A DNA stretch of 64,000 nucleotides from Gemmatimonadota bacterium. Lineage in GTDB: Bacteria; JAAXHH01. The translations under genes and the position numbers were made by a program. The stretch lies in the NCBI GenBank assembly GCA_009838645.1, contig VXRC01000001.1, positions 62,001 through 126,000 on the forward strand, written 5' to 3'. The notes under the pieces were generated by a model that worked only from the letters and a program-made list of their open reading frames with translations, had not been told where the DNA came from and ran no database searches. Shown here piece after piece: positions 17,704 through 27,177 of this stretch (position 1 is its first letter; every line of letters begins with the position of its first letter).

Positions 17704-20106
17704 ATGATCCGCAACTACCTCACGGTCGCCCTGCGCAACCTCCTCAGACAACCCGTCTATTCCCTCATCAATATCGTCGGACTCGCCATCGGCATGGCGG
17801 CATGCATGCTGATCGTGTTGTACATACAGGACGAGCTCAGCTACGACCGCTATCACCCGGACGCGGATAGGATTTACAGGATCGTCGACGATATCGAAAG
17901 CGGCGGGCAGACCATCCGGACAGCGGGATCGCCCTTGAGCTGGGCGCCGGCGCTGAAGCAAGACTATCCCGAGGTCGAGCGGTTCGTTCGGATGCGGGGT
18001 ACGGCCTCTTCCTGGCTGTTTCATAGAGAAGAAATGCAATTCTATGAGAAAAAAGTCATCTGGGCGGAAGACGGCCTGTTCGACCTGTTCGCTATCCCCC
18101 TGGTCGCCGGAGATCCGAATACCGCGCTGGTAGAACCCTTTACGATCGTCATCTCGGAAACGATGGCGGCCAAGTACTTCGGCGGTGAAGAAGCCATGGG
18201 GCAGATTCTGGGCGTGGATAACACCTACGATTTCAAGGTCACCGGAATCATGCGGGACCTGCCCGCCAATACCCATATGCGGGCGGACATGTTCACCTCC
18301 TATTCCTCCCTCGCCACCATCGGCAGTTACTACCGGGTAAACTGGGAGGTTCATGACAACTTCTACACGTACATCCGGCTACGTGAAAACGCGGATCCGG
18401 ATGATCTCGAAGCGCGGTTTCCGGACTTCCTCGAAAAGTACGCCGGGGAGAAATACCGCGAATCGGGCGTCGTGCTGAGGCCGTCGCTGCAACCCGTCGT
18501 CGACATCCACCTTCATTCTCACCGGGAAAGCGAATTCGAGCCCAACGGCGACATCCGCTTCGTGGTCCTCTATACACTGATCGCGTTCCTGATTCCGCTG
18601 ATCGCGTGCATCAATTTCGTCAACCTGGCCACGGCCCGGTCGGCTATGCGCGCCCGGGAAGTGGGCGTCCGGAAGGCGATGGGCGCCAACCGGACCCAGT
18701 TGCTGGGGCAGTTCATGGGAGAGGCCGTCGTCATGGCGGCGATCGCCATGGTGATTTCGTCGATCCTGGTACAGCTCGCCCTGCCCGCGGTGAATGCGAT
18801 CACCGGGAAGCAGCTGATCTTCCCGCTCTCGAACGGACTGCTATTGGCCGCACTCGCATTCGGTGCGATCGTCATTGGATTGGCGGCAGGAAGCTATCCG
18901 GCCGTCTATCTCTCCGGGTTTGCGCCCACCGAAGTATTGAAGGGCAACCTTGAAACAGGTACACGGGGACTGAATCTGCGAAAGGTCCTGGTCGTCGTAC
19001 AGTTCGCCATGTCCATCTTCCTGCTGGTCAGCACGGCGATCATCTATGACCAACTCGAGTATATCAGTACCAAGCGGTTGGGTTTCAACAAGGAACAGGT
19101 GATGGTGCTTCCCATCACGGGATCCACGCAGCGTCGGAATACACCCGTACTGAAAGAACGATTGTCCCAGTTGCCCGGTGTGCTGGGCGTGGCCACGGCT
19201 AGCGGGGTACCGGGAATGCGGGTGATCCCGATCATGGCGGTCCGGCCCGATGGCATGGCGCCGGAAGACCACCTCATGATGGCCACGTTGCAGGTGGACG
19301 AGTCCTTCCTGGATGTCCTGGAGATCGATCTGGCAGCCGGACGGAACTTCTCGACGGACTGGGGGACGGACTCGACCACGGGCTTCCTGCTCAACGAGGC
19401 GGCCGTTCGCTACCTTGGCTGGGGAACGCCGCCGGAAGCCATAGGCAAACCGTTCGCGTGGCTGCCCTTCGGCGGGAAGAAAGGAAATGTGATCGGCGTG
19501 GTAGAAGATTTCCATCTCCGTACCATCCACGAGGAGATCGAACCGATCGTTGTTTTAACGAGTTCTTATCACATTTACGTGCTCATTCGGCTCGAACCCG
19601 GACGGATTCCCGAGACCATTTCACGCATCGGGGAGGCATGGCGAAACGTCGATGCCGGCTTCCCCCTGGAATACACCTTCCTGGACGAGGATTTCGACCG
19701 GCTGTACCAGGATGACCGGCGGCTTGGCGAGGTCTTCGCGATCTTCGCGGTGCTGGGCGTCTTCGTGGCCTGCCTAGGTCTCCTCGGACTGGCCTCCTTT
19801 TCGATTCAGCAACGCACCCGGGAGATCGGGATCCGCAAGTTACTCGGCTCGTCGGTCTCCACAATCGTCGTGCTACTGTCGAAGGACTTCATGAAATACG
19901 TCCTGCTGGGCAACGTGATTGCCTGGCCCCTGGCCTATTTCGTCATGATGCGCTGGCTGCAGAACTACGCCTACGCGGAGACCCTCGATTTCATGTGGTT
20001 TCTGGCCGGCGGTGTCGCAGCTCTGGTCATCGCCTGGTTGACCATCGGGGCGCACGCGGTAGCGGCGTCGCGAAGGAATCCGGTGAACGCGTTGAGGCAG
20101 GGGTGA
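17704..20106 (+). CDS. MacB/FtsX-type ABC transporter permease, paralogue 3
   Basis: An 800-residue permease, the closest relative of paralogue 1 (same ALRQG terminus, same YDRYHPDADRIYRIVDDIESGGQ-type segment after helix 1). Coupling motifs are REVGVRKAMGAN and REIGIRKLLGSS. The eight membrane helices and two periplasmic domains are intact. It overlaps no neighbour; the stop is 27 bases before the next permease. The close match to paralogue 1 across an interposed stretch of unrelated genes suggests duplication followed by insertion between the copies, or gene conversion. Confidence 0.9.
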   Translation: MIRNYLTVALRNLLRQPVYSLINIVGLAIGMAACMLIVLYIQDELSYDRYHPDADRIYRIVDDIESGGQTIRTAGSPLSWAPALKQDYPEVERFVRMRGTASSWLFHREEMQFYEKKVIWAEDGLFDLFAIPLVAGDPNTALVEPFTIVISETMAAKYFGGEEAMGQILGVDNTYDFKVTGIMRDLPANTHMRADMFTSYSSLATIGSYYRVNWEVHDNFYTYIRLRENADPDDLEARFPDFLEKYAGEKYRESGVVLRPSLQPVVDIHLHSHRESEFEPNGDIRFVVLYTLIAFLIPLIACINFVNLATARSAMRAREVGVRKAMGANRTQLLGQFMGEAVVMAAIAMVISSILVQLALPAVNAITGKQLIFPLSNGLLLAALAFGAIVIGLAAGSYPAVYLSGFAPTEVLKGNLETGTRGLNLRKVLVVVQFAMSIFLLVSTAIIYDQLEYISTKRLGFNKEQVMVLPITGSTQRRNTPVLKERLSQLPGVLGVATASGVPGMRVIPIMAVRPDGMAPEDHLMMATLQVDESFLDVLEIDLAAGRNFSTDWGTDSTTGFLLNEAAVRYLGWGTPPEAIGKPFAWLPFGGKKGNVIGVVEDFHLRTIHEEIEPIVVLTSSYHIYVLIRLEPGRIPETISRIGEAWRNVDAGFPLEYTFLDEDFDRLYQDDRRLGEVFAIFAVLGVFVACLGLLGLASFSIQQRTREIGIRKLLGSSVSTIVVLLSKDFMKYVLLGNVIAWPLAYFVMMRWLQNYAYAETLDFMWFLAGGVAALVIAWLTIGAHAVAASRRNPVNALRQG

Positions 20107-20133
20107 CGGACCAGCTACGCGAGTAAGTCCATC

Positions 20134-22530
20134 ATGTTCAGACACTACCTCACCATAGCCGTCCGTAATCTCACCAGGTACAAGAGCTATGCGTTGAACA
20201 ACATCCTGGGACTGACCATTGGGTTCGCCTGCGCCATACCGATCCTCCTCTACGTCCAGAACGAGTTGAGTTACGACCGCTACCACGAGAACGCGGGCCG
20301 GATCTACCGGATCGTCGAAGGGAGCGACGTCAAGACGCAGCCCCTGCTCGGTCCGGCGCTGCAGGAAGAATTCCCGGAAGTCGAACACTTTCTGCGCATA
20401 CAGGGAACCGCCGGCATCTGGCTCATGGCCTACGAGGACAGGGTATTCTATGAAACCGATGTGGCCTGGGCCGACGAGACCCTTTTCGAGCTGTTCTCGT
20501 TTCTGCTGCTCAGAGGGAACCCAGAAACCGCTCTGAAAGATCCCTTTTCCGTGGTGATTACCCGGTCGATCGCCCGGAAGCTGTTCGGGGACGCAGATCC
20601 CATGGGGAAAGTGATCGTCGCGGATAATGGTTTCGCCGATCTGCGCGTTACCGGCGTAATGGAGGACATACCGGACAACTCCCATTTCAAAATGGATTAC
20701 TTCGTGTCCCTGTCTACAAGTCCACATGTAGGCAATCCGAGGGCGTTGATCCGCTGGAGCGCGCGGTATTTCTACACCTACCTTCTGCTGACCGAAGATT
20801 ACCCGGGAGCGCTGCTCGAGGATAAACTCCCCGCATTCGTGGAAAAGCATATGGGTGGTTATTTGGAATCTACAGGAGGCAGCTTCGAACCGTATTTGCA
20901 GCAGCTTACCGACATCCACCTGCATTCCCACCTGGAAAACGAGTTGGGCGTCAACGGAGACCGCACCTACGTCGCCATCCTGCTGGTCGTCGCGGGATTC
21001 GTCATCGTATTGACCTGCGTGAATTTCACCAACCTTTCGACCGCGCGCGCGATGGTGCGCGTCAGGGAAGTGGGGTTTCGCAAAGTGGCCGGTGCGCAAA
21101 GGTGGGAGCTGATCCAGCAGTCCATCGGCGAGACGATGCTGCAGGCCTTTTGTGCCTCGTCTTTGGCGGTGATCATCGTATGGCTGGTCCTTCCCACGTT
21201 CAACGACCTGTCCGGCAAACAGCTTTCGCTGGTGATGCTGGATGATCCCGCCTGGTTCGTTGCGTGGTTCGGGTTGACCGTACTGGTGGGCCTGCTTGCC
21301 GGCCTCTATCCCGCGGTATTCGTCTCGGCCATAAAACCGACTGGAATGCTGACTGGAAACCAGCCGGTTCATCGACGGCAGGACTATCTGCGAAAGGGTT
21401 TGGTCATGGTTCAGTGCACGATTTCAGTCGCCATGATCGTCGGAACCCTGGTGCTGCACCAGCAGCTGGGTTTCTTGCGAAATGTCAAACTGGGTTTTGA
21501 GAAAGAGCAGGTAATGGTCATCCCCAGCGGCATTCGCGACATTGAAGAAAGCTTTCCCGTCTTGAAACAGGCGTTGCTGCAACATCCCGGCGTGCTGAAT
21601 GTGACGGATGCCAGCTCGATGCCCGGCGTCGCCGGCAGCCAGGGGTTTGTATTTTCGATGACCGCGGAAGTCTTTGAAGGCGCCGGTACCCATCCGATCG
21701 ACCTCGGTTACATCGAAACCGGGTCGGATTTCGTCGAGACGCTGGGTATCGAGTTGCTTGCCGGCCGCAGCTTCCTTACGGGCGAACAGTCTAATTCGGA
21801 TCTGGGGAAAGTGATTTTAAATGAAACGGCAACCAGGGCACTGGGATGGGTCGCGCCGGGGGAAGCGATAGGCAGTCAGGTCATGCTGAATAACGAGTAC
21901 AGAGTGGATGTGGTTGGCGTAATGAAGGACTTTCACGTCAAATCACTACATCAACCGGTCCGGCCACTGGCGCTGCTTCATTATACGTACGGAACCACGT
22001 TTTTCGCGGCAAAGCTGAGCCCGGTTGACCTGGAAAACACGTTAGACCACATCCGGGGAACCTGGGCATCGATTCTCCCCGCATTCCCGTTGCGGTATTC
22101 CTTCGTGTCGGATGATTTCGACAGGATGTATCAAGCCGATCGCCACTTCGGGCAAGTGTGCGGAATCTTCACCAGTATCGCCGCGTTCATTGCCCTTCAG
22201 GGCCTGGTCGGCCTGGCCTCATTCGGCGTCGGACAGCGCATCAGAGAAATCAGCATCCGTAAGGTCCTGGGCGCCTCGGTTTCCCAGGTCCTCGTCCTGC
22301 TATCCAGGGAGTTTGTCGTGCTGATCGTCGTCGCCAACGCCATCGGGTGGATGCTGGCGTACTACGGACTGAGTTTCTGGCTGCAGCAATTTGCCTATCG
22401 AATCGATATCAGCGCCGACACCTTTGTGATGGTCGGTGTCCTTAGTCTGGTGGTAGTCCTGGCCGTGCTCGGTTACCGCGTCATCAGGACGGTCACGTCG
22501 AACCTGGCGGACGTGCTGCGGAACGGGTGA
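20134..22530 (+). CDS. MacB/FtsX-type ABC transporter permease, paralogue 4
   Basis: A 798-residue permease with both halves present. Helix 1 is NNILGLTIGFACAIPILLYV; coupling motifs are REVGFRKVAGAQ and REISIRKVLGAS. The C-terminus ends NLADVLRNG rather than NPVNALRQG, so it belongs to a different branch of the family than paralogues 1 and 3. It is the last of the three consecutive permease genes and is followed after 33 bases by a convergent HIT gene. Like the others it must borrow an ATPase encoded elsewhere. Confidence 0.9.
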   Translation: MFRHYLTIAVRNLTRYKSYALNNILGLTIGFACAIPILLYVQNELSYDRYHENAGRIYRIVEGSDVKTQPLLGPALQEEFPEVEHFLRIQGTAGIWLMAYEDRVFYETDVAWADETLFELFSFLLLRGNPETALKDPFSVVITRSIARKLFGDADPMGKVIVADNGFADLRVTGVMEDIPDNSHFKMDYFVSLSTSPHVGNPRALIRWSARYFYTYLLLTEDYPGALLEDKLPAFVEKHMGGYLESTGGSFEPYLQQLTDIHLHSHLENELGVNGDRTYVAILLVVAGFVIVLTCVNFTNLSTARAMVRVREVGFRKVAGAQRWELIQQSIGETMLQAFCASSLAVIIVWLVLPTFNDLSGKQLSLVMLDDPAWFVAWFGLTVLVGLLAGLYPAVFVSAIKPTGMLTGNQPVHRRQDYLRKGLVMVQCTISVAMIVGTLVLHQQLGFLRNVKLGFEKEQVMVIPSGIRDIEESFPVLKQALLQHPGVLNVTDASSMPGVAGSQGFVFSMTAEVFEGAGTHPIDLGYIETGSDFVETLGIELLAGRSFLTGEQSNSDLGKVILNETATRALGWVAPGEAIGSQVMLNNEYRVDVVGVMKDFHVKSLHQPVRPLALLHYTYGTTFFAAKLSPVDLENTLDHIRGTWASILPAFPLRYSFVSDDFDRMYQADRHFGQVCGIFTSIAAFIALQGLVGLASFGVGQRIREISIRKVLGASVSQVLVLLSREFVVLIVVANAIGWMLAYYGLSFWLQQFAYRIDISADTFVMVGVLSLVVVLAVLGYRVIRTVTSNLADVLRNG

Positions 22531-22563
22531 TGGGGAAATGGGTTGTGGCGGGATTTAGATTCT

Positions 22564-23058
22564 TCATTTATCCTCTGCCCTACCCAAACGGGATTCCAGA
22601 GAAAGCAGAACCTTCCTGATCTCAGTACAGATCTCAATCATACGTTCCTCGCTTATGCATTCCTCCTGGGAGACGCCCAGGTAACCCATGATTCTGGCAC
22701 TGCGCCGGTCGTCGGGCTGATCAGCCATGCGAGGAACGATATGGAAATGCACATGTGGATGTAGTCTGGCTTCCGAGAACTGGATCACATAGGTTTTCAT
22801 ACATCCGAGAACACGCTTGAGAGAAAGAGATACCCGGCGTATCAGGATACCTAATTCGACAGCTTCCTGCTCGGTTAACTCGTCAACCGACTCGATGTGT
22901 CGATGCAGAACCAGTACAAGCCATCCTGGCAGAGCCGAATTGTATGCATGCACTACGTCCCAGAAGCCAGCCTGGTAAACGTTGTCCCACAAAGGCGCAT
23001 TGCCCAGCCTTCGTTGCCGGGTCATTTCGCACGTTTTGCACATTTCGCTGTTGTCCAT
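22564..23058 (-). CDS. HIT family protein
   Basis: A 164-residue histidine-triad protein. The N-terminus carries a CxxC pair (MCKTCEM), the middle has GWLVLVLHRH, and the triad is HPHVHFHIVP. Expected activity is hydrolysis of nucleoside phosphoramidates or dinucleotides in the cytosol. The frame is open further upstream, but the ATG at 23058 has GAGAGG at the right distance and starts the homologous part. It is transcribed away from the DUF402 gene; the 118 bases between them must hold both promoters. It is one of three HIT genes in the window, and its sequence is clearly different from the other two. Confidence 0.8.
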   Translation of the reverse strand: MDNSEMCKTCEMTRQRRLGNAPLWDNVYQAGFWDVVHAYNSALPGWLVLVLHRHIESVDELTEQEAVELGILIRRVSLSLKRVLGCMKTYVIQFSEARLHPHVHFHIVPRMADQPDDRRSARIMGYLGVSQEECISEERMIEICTEIRKVLLSLESRLGRAEDK

Positions 23059-23113
23059 ACCAGACCTCTCGAATGGTCTCACCAAGGTAGTTGTATCGCA
23101 TTTTACTATATTA

Positions 23114-23128
23114 CCTGGTTTAACCGGG
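23114..23128. promoter_or_regulatory. Near-perfect inverted repeat in a divergent promoter region
   Basis: CCTGGTT-T-AACCGGG is an inverted repeat with seven-base arms and one mismatch. It sits in the 118-base gap between the divergent HIT (minus) and DUF402 (plus) genes. A regulator site acting on both genes is possible, but the arms are short and the evidence is only the symmetry and location. Confidence 0.25.
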
Positions 23129-23176
23129 CGGTGTATAGCTGTACTTGGGGACAAGTCGTATCGGAGGTCCATACCT

Positions 23177-23776
23177 GTGCTTGAACCTGATACACTGTAC
23201 CAACATCATCTACGCTCCCAGAAGGTTCTTGTATTCACGTATCCGTACGGAGTCCATTTGCTGAATGATCAGGCCGTCGTTTTCGATTTCTCGGTGAAAA
23301 ACAAACAGGATGACACACATTGCCGCTGCTATTACTTCATGAAGCATTGGATGTCGGTACTTGTGACGTTCGATGAGTCGCTGCAATTGAAACCCGATTC
23401 CGAATTTCATTTCCCGTTTGCCTTTAACTGCGACATCACAACGCCGCATTACTGCAGTGGAAGATCACTCTACACGACGGACATTTTGCTGGACATCATA
23501 GTAAAACCGGACGGCGCCTCGTATATGATCGAAGATGAGACACAGTTTTATGAAGCATATGAAAACGGGATGTTTGGAACGAATTGGTATGAAGGCGCTT
23601 CGAAAGCACTTGAATGGTGGTGTACGTTGCTTGAGAAAGGGGCCTTCATTGATTACCTGAACTCCGTGGCGCCGTTCCCAACCAAAATGTCGGTGAATCA
23701 CGAGCCTTTACTTATCGAGAACGACATAGATGAGATCCCGTTTCTGAACCACCCTCTGCATCCACGTTTTGGATAA
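23177..23776 (+). CDS. DUF402 (FomD-like) domain protein
   Basis: A 199-residue protein whose second half matches the DUF402 pattern: FNCDITTPHY, LYTTDILLDIIVKPDG, then YMIEDETQFYEAYENG and the closing W/A/L helix. Known members are metal-dependent phosphohydrolases of nucleotides or nucleotidyl-phosphonates (FomD, Ntdp), using the Asp/Glu cluster seen here. No signal peptide. The frame is open upstream to 22982, but a GGAGG eight bases before the GTG at 23177 decides the start. It is divergent from a HIT gene and lies in a lower-GC segment. Confidence 0.7.
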   Translation: MLEPDTLYQHHLRSQKVLVFTYPYGVHLLNDQAVVFDFSVKNKQDDTHCRCYYFMKHWMSVLVTFDESLQLKPDSEFHFPFAFNCDITTPHYCSGRSLYTTDILLDIIVKPDGASYMIEDETQFYEAYENGMFGTNWYEGASKALEWWCTLLEKGAFIDYLNSVAPFPTKMSVNHEPLLIENDIDEIPFLNHPLHPRFG

Positions 23777-23834
23777 CGCATAAGAGCTATCGTTATTGTT
23801 CGGGGCGTGAGCTACGCACTGGATAAAGGCAACC

Positions 23835-24518
23835 ATGGACTCAAGCGAAGATTACCTGGGGCGCTGGAACGATCCCGCCTATGCCAGGAATTACTCCAAA
23901 TTCACCAGGGATCAGCAAGTCGATGCCCGGAAGTTCATCGATCAGCTGGAGGTCGATCGCAACAGCATCGTGGTGGACCTGGGGTGTGGTGAGGCCAAGT
24001 TCCTGGCGGCAATCTCTCCATGTATTCACACGGGAATCGGTATTGATGCCTCCGCGCATATGCTCGCTTCTGCCAGGAGATCCCTGACAGATCTCGAAAT
24101 CGGTAACATCGAGTTGATCCATGCGGATTTCAGGGAGTTTGACGTGGGTTTCGAATTGGCGGACGCCGTGATGTCCAACTACGCCATCCATCACGTGCCT
24201 GATGTCGGCAAGGAGGAAGTGTTTCGCCGCGTTCATGCTACCTTGCGATCAGGCGGTATCTTCCGGTTGGAGGATGATTCATTTAACTTCCCTCAAGAGG
24301 AGTTCGAGGAGCGCGTTCCGGAAATCATGACCCAGTGGGAGTGTCACTTCGGACCGGAGGGATGGAAGTTCTTGAAGGAAAAGTTGGCGGGAGACGACTT
24401 TGAAAACACCCCTTACCTCGACGATTTGAGACGAATGATCGAAAGATCGGGTCTAACGGTAGATAACATTGTAATGCATGGACTCAATGGTGTTGAGATA
24501 ACGGCCAGAAAACCCTGA
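23835..24518 (+). CDS. Class I SAM-dependent methyltransferase
   Basis: A 227-residue methyltransferase. Motif I is VVDLGCGEAKFL (near residue 47), the strand-2 acidic residue is in GIGIDAS, followed by LIHADFREF, and motif IV is ADAVMSNYAIHHV. The layout is that of small UbiE/COQ5-like or biotin-synthesis-like methyltransferases without a distinctive substrate domain. ATG follows AAAGG. It is followed 13 bases later by a metallo-beta-lactamase-fold gene on the same strand, so the two may share a transcript. Confidence 0.8.
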   Translation: MDSSEDYLGRWNDPAYARNYSKFTRDQQVDARKFIDQLEVDRNSIVVDLGCGEAKFLAAISPCIHTGIGIDASAHMLASARRSLTDLEIGNIELIHADFREFDVGFELADAVMSNYAIHHVPDVGKEEVFRRVHATLRSGGIFRLEDDSFNFPQEEFEERVPEIMTQWECHFGPEGWKFLKEKLAGDDFENTPYLDDLRRMIERSGLTVDNIVMHGLNGVEITARKP

Positions 24519-24531
24519 TACAAAATCGCAT

Positions 24532-25398
24532 ATGCAACTGACCTTTCTCGGAACCGCAGCCGCGCCTTCGATGCCGATCCCCTTCTGCACCTGCCGGGTC
24601 TGCACGGACGCCCGGCGGATCGGCGGCAAGAATCTACGCAGGAGATCGTCGCTGGTGATCAACGATGATCTGCTGGTGGACATCGGCCCCGACCTTGCCA
24701 CCGCTTCGTTCCAGCACAGAATCTCACTCGCCGGCATCGGCCTATGTCTTCAGACGCACCCGCATGCGGACCATCTGGACATCGAATTCATCCTCTCAAG
24801 GCATGCCGAATACGGAACAACCGTCTCAGGCGAGTTGTTGTTTGGAGGCTCTGACGAGACCCTTCATGCGATCGAAGCGCTGGTCCGCCAACAGAGTGCA
24901 TACGGGAGTATTTTCGACTTGGAAACGCAGTCTGCGTTGCAGTTGAAAATCATGTCTTTTATGTCCTTTGAATCGTACCGTATAGGGGACTATCGCGTTA
25001 CCGGATATCCGGCCAACCACGGCAACGACCAGGGGTTTCTGCTTTATTCGATCGCGCAGGGAGACCAGGCCTTGTTCTATGGTACCGACACGTCGGTGTT
25101 GTCCGAGGAAGTATGGGAGCACCTTCAGCAAGATCGCATCCTGTATGACGTGGTCGTTCTCGATCACACCTATGGAATCGGTTTCGAGTCCAGGCCGGCG
25201 GACCATCTCGCGTCGAAGGATGTCGCCGTCCACGCGGATCGATTTCGCGAGGACGGATTGCTCAAGGATGGCGGCGTGGTATACGCGACCCACCTGTCCC
25301 ATGAGGGGAACCGGGAACACGACGAGTTGGACGAATACGCCAGGGGGCACGGCTATCGGGTGGCCTATGACGGATTGAGATTGCAGTTGAGCGGCTGA
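24532..25398 (+). CDS. Metallo-beta-lactamase fold hydrolase, PhnP-like
   Basis: A 288-residue MBL-fold protein. It opens with MQLTFLGTAAAPSMP and a CTCRVCTDA cysteine cluster, the zinc-binding knuckle seen in PhnP-type phosphodiesterases. The metal site is THPHADHLD (HxHxDH), with further ligands in NHGND, GTDTS and ATHLSHEG. PhnP cleaves cyclic ribose phosphates in phosphonate degradation and relatives cut tRNA or lipids; no phosphonate genes are seen here, so the substrate is open. It is cytosolic. A GC-rich direct repeat follows the gene. Confidence 0.75.
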   Translation: MQLTFLGTAAAPSMPIPFCTCRVCTDARRIGGKNLRRRSSLVINDDLLVDIGPDLATASFQHRISLAGIGLCLQTHPHADHLDIEFILSRHAEYGTTVSGELLFGGSDETLHAIEALVRQQSAYGSIFDLETQSALQLKIMSFMSFESYRIGDYRVTGYPANHGNDQGFLLYSIAQGDQALFYGTDTSVLSEEVWEHLQQDRILYDVVVLDHTYGIGFESRPADHLASKDVAVHADRFREDGLLKDGGVVYATHLSHEGNREHDELDEYARGHGYRVAYDGLRLQLSG

Positions 25399-25426
25399 AT
25401 CAAACGCCTGTGTCTACAAACCGACA

Positions 25427-25463
25427 ACCGCCCACGGACACCCGCCCACGGACACCCGCCCAT
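25427..25463. repeat. Short tandem repeat, 14-base unit
   Basis: The intergenic stretch contains ACCGCCCACGGACA, CCCGCCCACGGACA and a partial third copy CCCGCCCAT, i.e. about 2.6 copies of a 14-base unit. It lies between the MBL-fold gene and the phosphoribosyltransferase gene. No coding role is seen. Confidence 0.6.
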
Positions 25464-25483
25464 CATTCCGAAAGACCCCAAGT

Positions 25484-26014
25484 ATGAAATGGGACTATTA
25501 CCGTCCTCATATAGACCGGAGAGTTCCCGGCAACAAAGTAGACCTGACGCCCCTGTGTAACGATGCGGAAGTCCGCAGGAACCTGATTCTCGATCTCGCC
25601 CGTCCATTCCGCAACGTCGATCTGGACAAGGTAGCGAGTCCGGAATCACTGGGCTTCATCCTGGGAAGCGCGGTAGCCCAGCGGCTGAACCGGGGCTTCA
25701 TTCCATTCCGTAAAGGGGGAGAGCTTCCCATCCATCGTCAGCACCGGTCGAGGATCTCTTTTGTAGACTACACGAACAGAAAGAAGTCCCTGGAGGTGAA
25801 TAAAGACCTGATAAAACCCGGCGAACGCATTCTGATCGTGGATGATGTGATCGACACCGGCACCCAGGTAAAGGCCATGATCAAGTTGATCGAACGTCTA
25901 CAGGGTAAAGTCGTCGGTGTTTCGGTGCTGGTTGCGGACCGGAGCAGGAAGACCGAACGTCTGATTAAGACGCACAACGTGCACGCCATTCATATGGCGC
26001 TGGTGTGTGAGTAA
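25484..26014 (+). CDS. Purine-type phosphoribosyltransferase
   Basis: A 176-residue type I phosphoribosyltransferase. The PRPP-binding motif ILIVDDVIDTGTQ is near residues 124-136, preceded by the flexible-loop region GFIPFRKGGELP and a long strand (RISFVDYTNRKKSLEV). The order resembles adenine phosphoribosyltransferase, which makes AMP from adenine and PRPP; the match is not close enough to name the gene. It stands alone between the MBL-fold gene and the S66-like gene. Confidence 0.75.
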   Translation: MKWDYYRPHIDRRVPGNKVDLTPLCNDAEVRRNLILDLARPFRNVDLDKVASPESLGFILGSAVAQRLNRGFIPFRKGGELPIHRQHRSRISFVDYTNRKKSLEVNKDLIKPGERILIVDDVIDTGTQVKAMIKLIERLQGKVVGVSVLVADRSRKTERLIKTHNVHAIHMALVCE

Positions 26015-26136
26015 CATGTATGCACTGCTCGGCCAAAGCAGGATCTGTGCTCCACTTGCCGGTGACGAAGCATCTTCGCGCACCAATCGATTAGTTCGCG
26101 ATCGACGAGATCATTTTGGATCAGGAGGCAGTACAG

Positions 26137-27111
26137 GTGGAATTAACCAAACCCAACGCTCTGTCAGAAGGTTCGAGAATCGGACTCGTTTCGCCTGCAC
26201 GGGCAATACCCCTTCCGCACATGGAGGAGAGCATCACTGCCGCACAAAATCTGGGATACGAGCTTGTTGTCGGCAAATACGCTCGCGAAAAGGTGGGGTA
26301 TTTCGCGGGAACTCACGAACAACGTTCCGCCGATCTCATGGCCATGTTCCAGGACGTCACGATCGAGGCGATCTGGTGCATTCACAGTGGCATAGGGGCT
26401 GAGCGGCTGTTCCCCTGGCTGGATTTCGGGATAATAAGGCAGCACCCAAAGCTACTCGTTGGTCACAGTAATATCTGCCAACTACATTTCATGCTTCACA
26501 AACATGCCTTTCCGTGGAGCATATGCTTTCAAAGTCTCTCCGTTTTCCGCCAGCAAAAACCAGAAGAGATGAAACGGGCTATGAGATGTTTCAATAAAAT
26601 CGTTCGAGGCCATGGCCGTCCGTGGGATTTTCCACTTGAGGATCTGAACCCACCAGTAGAGTCACTCGTGTCGGGCCGAATACGGGCTCCGATTACTGGA
26701 GGTGGTGAAATCAATCTCACGCTGGGGACACCCTGGGAGGTCGATTTTGAAGGGAAAATCGTCGTACTGGATCTGTCCCACAGGAACATGTTGTGGTCCG
26801 GGTTTCTCACACAGTTAAATTATGCGAATAAGCTCAGAGAGGCCGCGGGGTTTATCATCGTGGCTCAAACTCATCTGGGAGAGGTGCCCGAGTGGGGTAA
26901 CGTAATGGAAACAGGTTTGGTAAACGACAAACAGACCTTGAGAAGCTACCTGGACGAGTTTATAACCCCATTGAACAAGCCCACGCTCATGAATGTGCCT
27001 ATGGAACACTCGAAGGGGGCCTTTCCGATACCATACGGGGCCGAGGTTGAACTGAACGCTGACGAGAAGCGCATCACGGTGCTTGAAGACATCGTTCAGC
27101 GCAGCTCCTGA
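26137..27111 (+). CDS. Peptidase S66-like protein (LD-carboxypeptidase/MccF family) with altered active site
   Basis: A 324-residue protein with the S66 layout: start GSRIGLVSPA, an Ala/Leu-rich first domain, GHSNICQLH carrying the nucleophilic Ser, GGGEINLTLGT, and a late His in PMEHSKGAF. In active LD-carboxypeptidases the Ser motif is GYSD and the Glu lies in a LEDxxE segment; here these are GHSN and VLDLSHRN, so the Glu appears missing. Active relatives trim tetrapeptide murein stems or cleave microcin C. The GTG at 26137 has AGGAGG eight bases upstream; the TTG at 26116 would start before that site. GC is low here. Confidence 0.65.
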   Translation: MELTKPNALSEGSRIGLVSPARAIPLPHMEESITAAQNLGYELVVGKYAREKVGYFAGTHEQRSADLMAMFQDVTIEAIWCIHSGIGAERLFPWLDFGIIRQHPKLLVGHSNICQLHFMLHKHAFPWSICFQSLSVFRQQKPEEMKRAMRCFNKIVRGHGRPWDFPLEDLNPPVESLVSGRIRAPITGGGEINLTLGTPWEVDFEGKIVVLDLSHRNMLWSGFLTQLNYANKLREAAGFIIVAQTHLGEVPEWGNVMETGLVNDKQTLRSYLDEFITPLNKPTLMNVPMEHSKGAFPIPYGAEVELNADEKRITVLEDIVQRSS

Positions 27112-27177
27112 ATGTGCTGGAGCTTCGGTCATTATTTTCATTGTAGTTGTCTTTCTGGTAGTGAGGGAATACACGCC

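Noticed and set aside
25427-25463. Start of a CRISPR-like array
   Set aside because: The units are contiguous 14-base direct repeats without spacers and only 2.6 copies exist.
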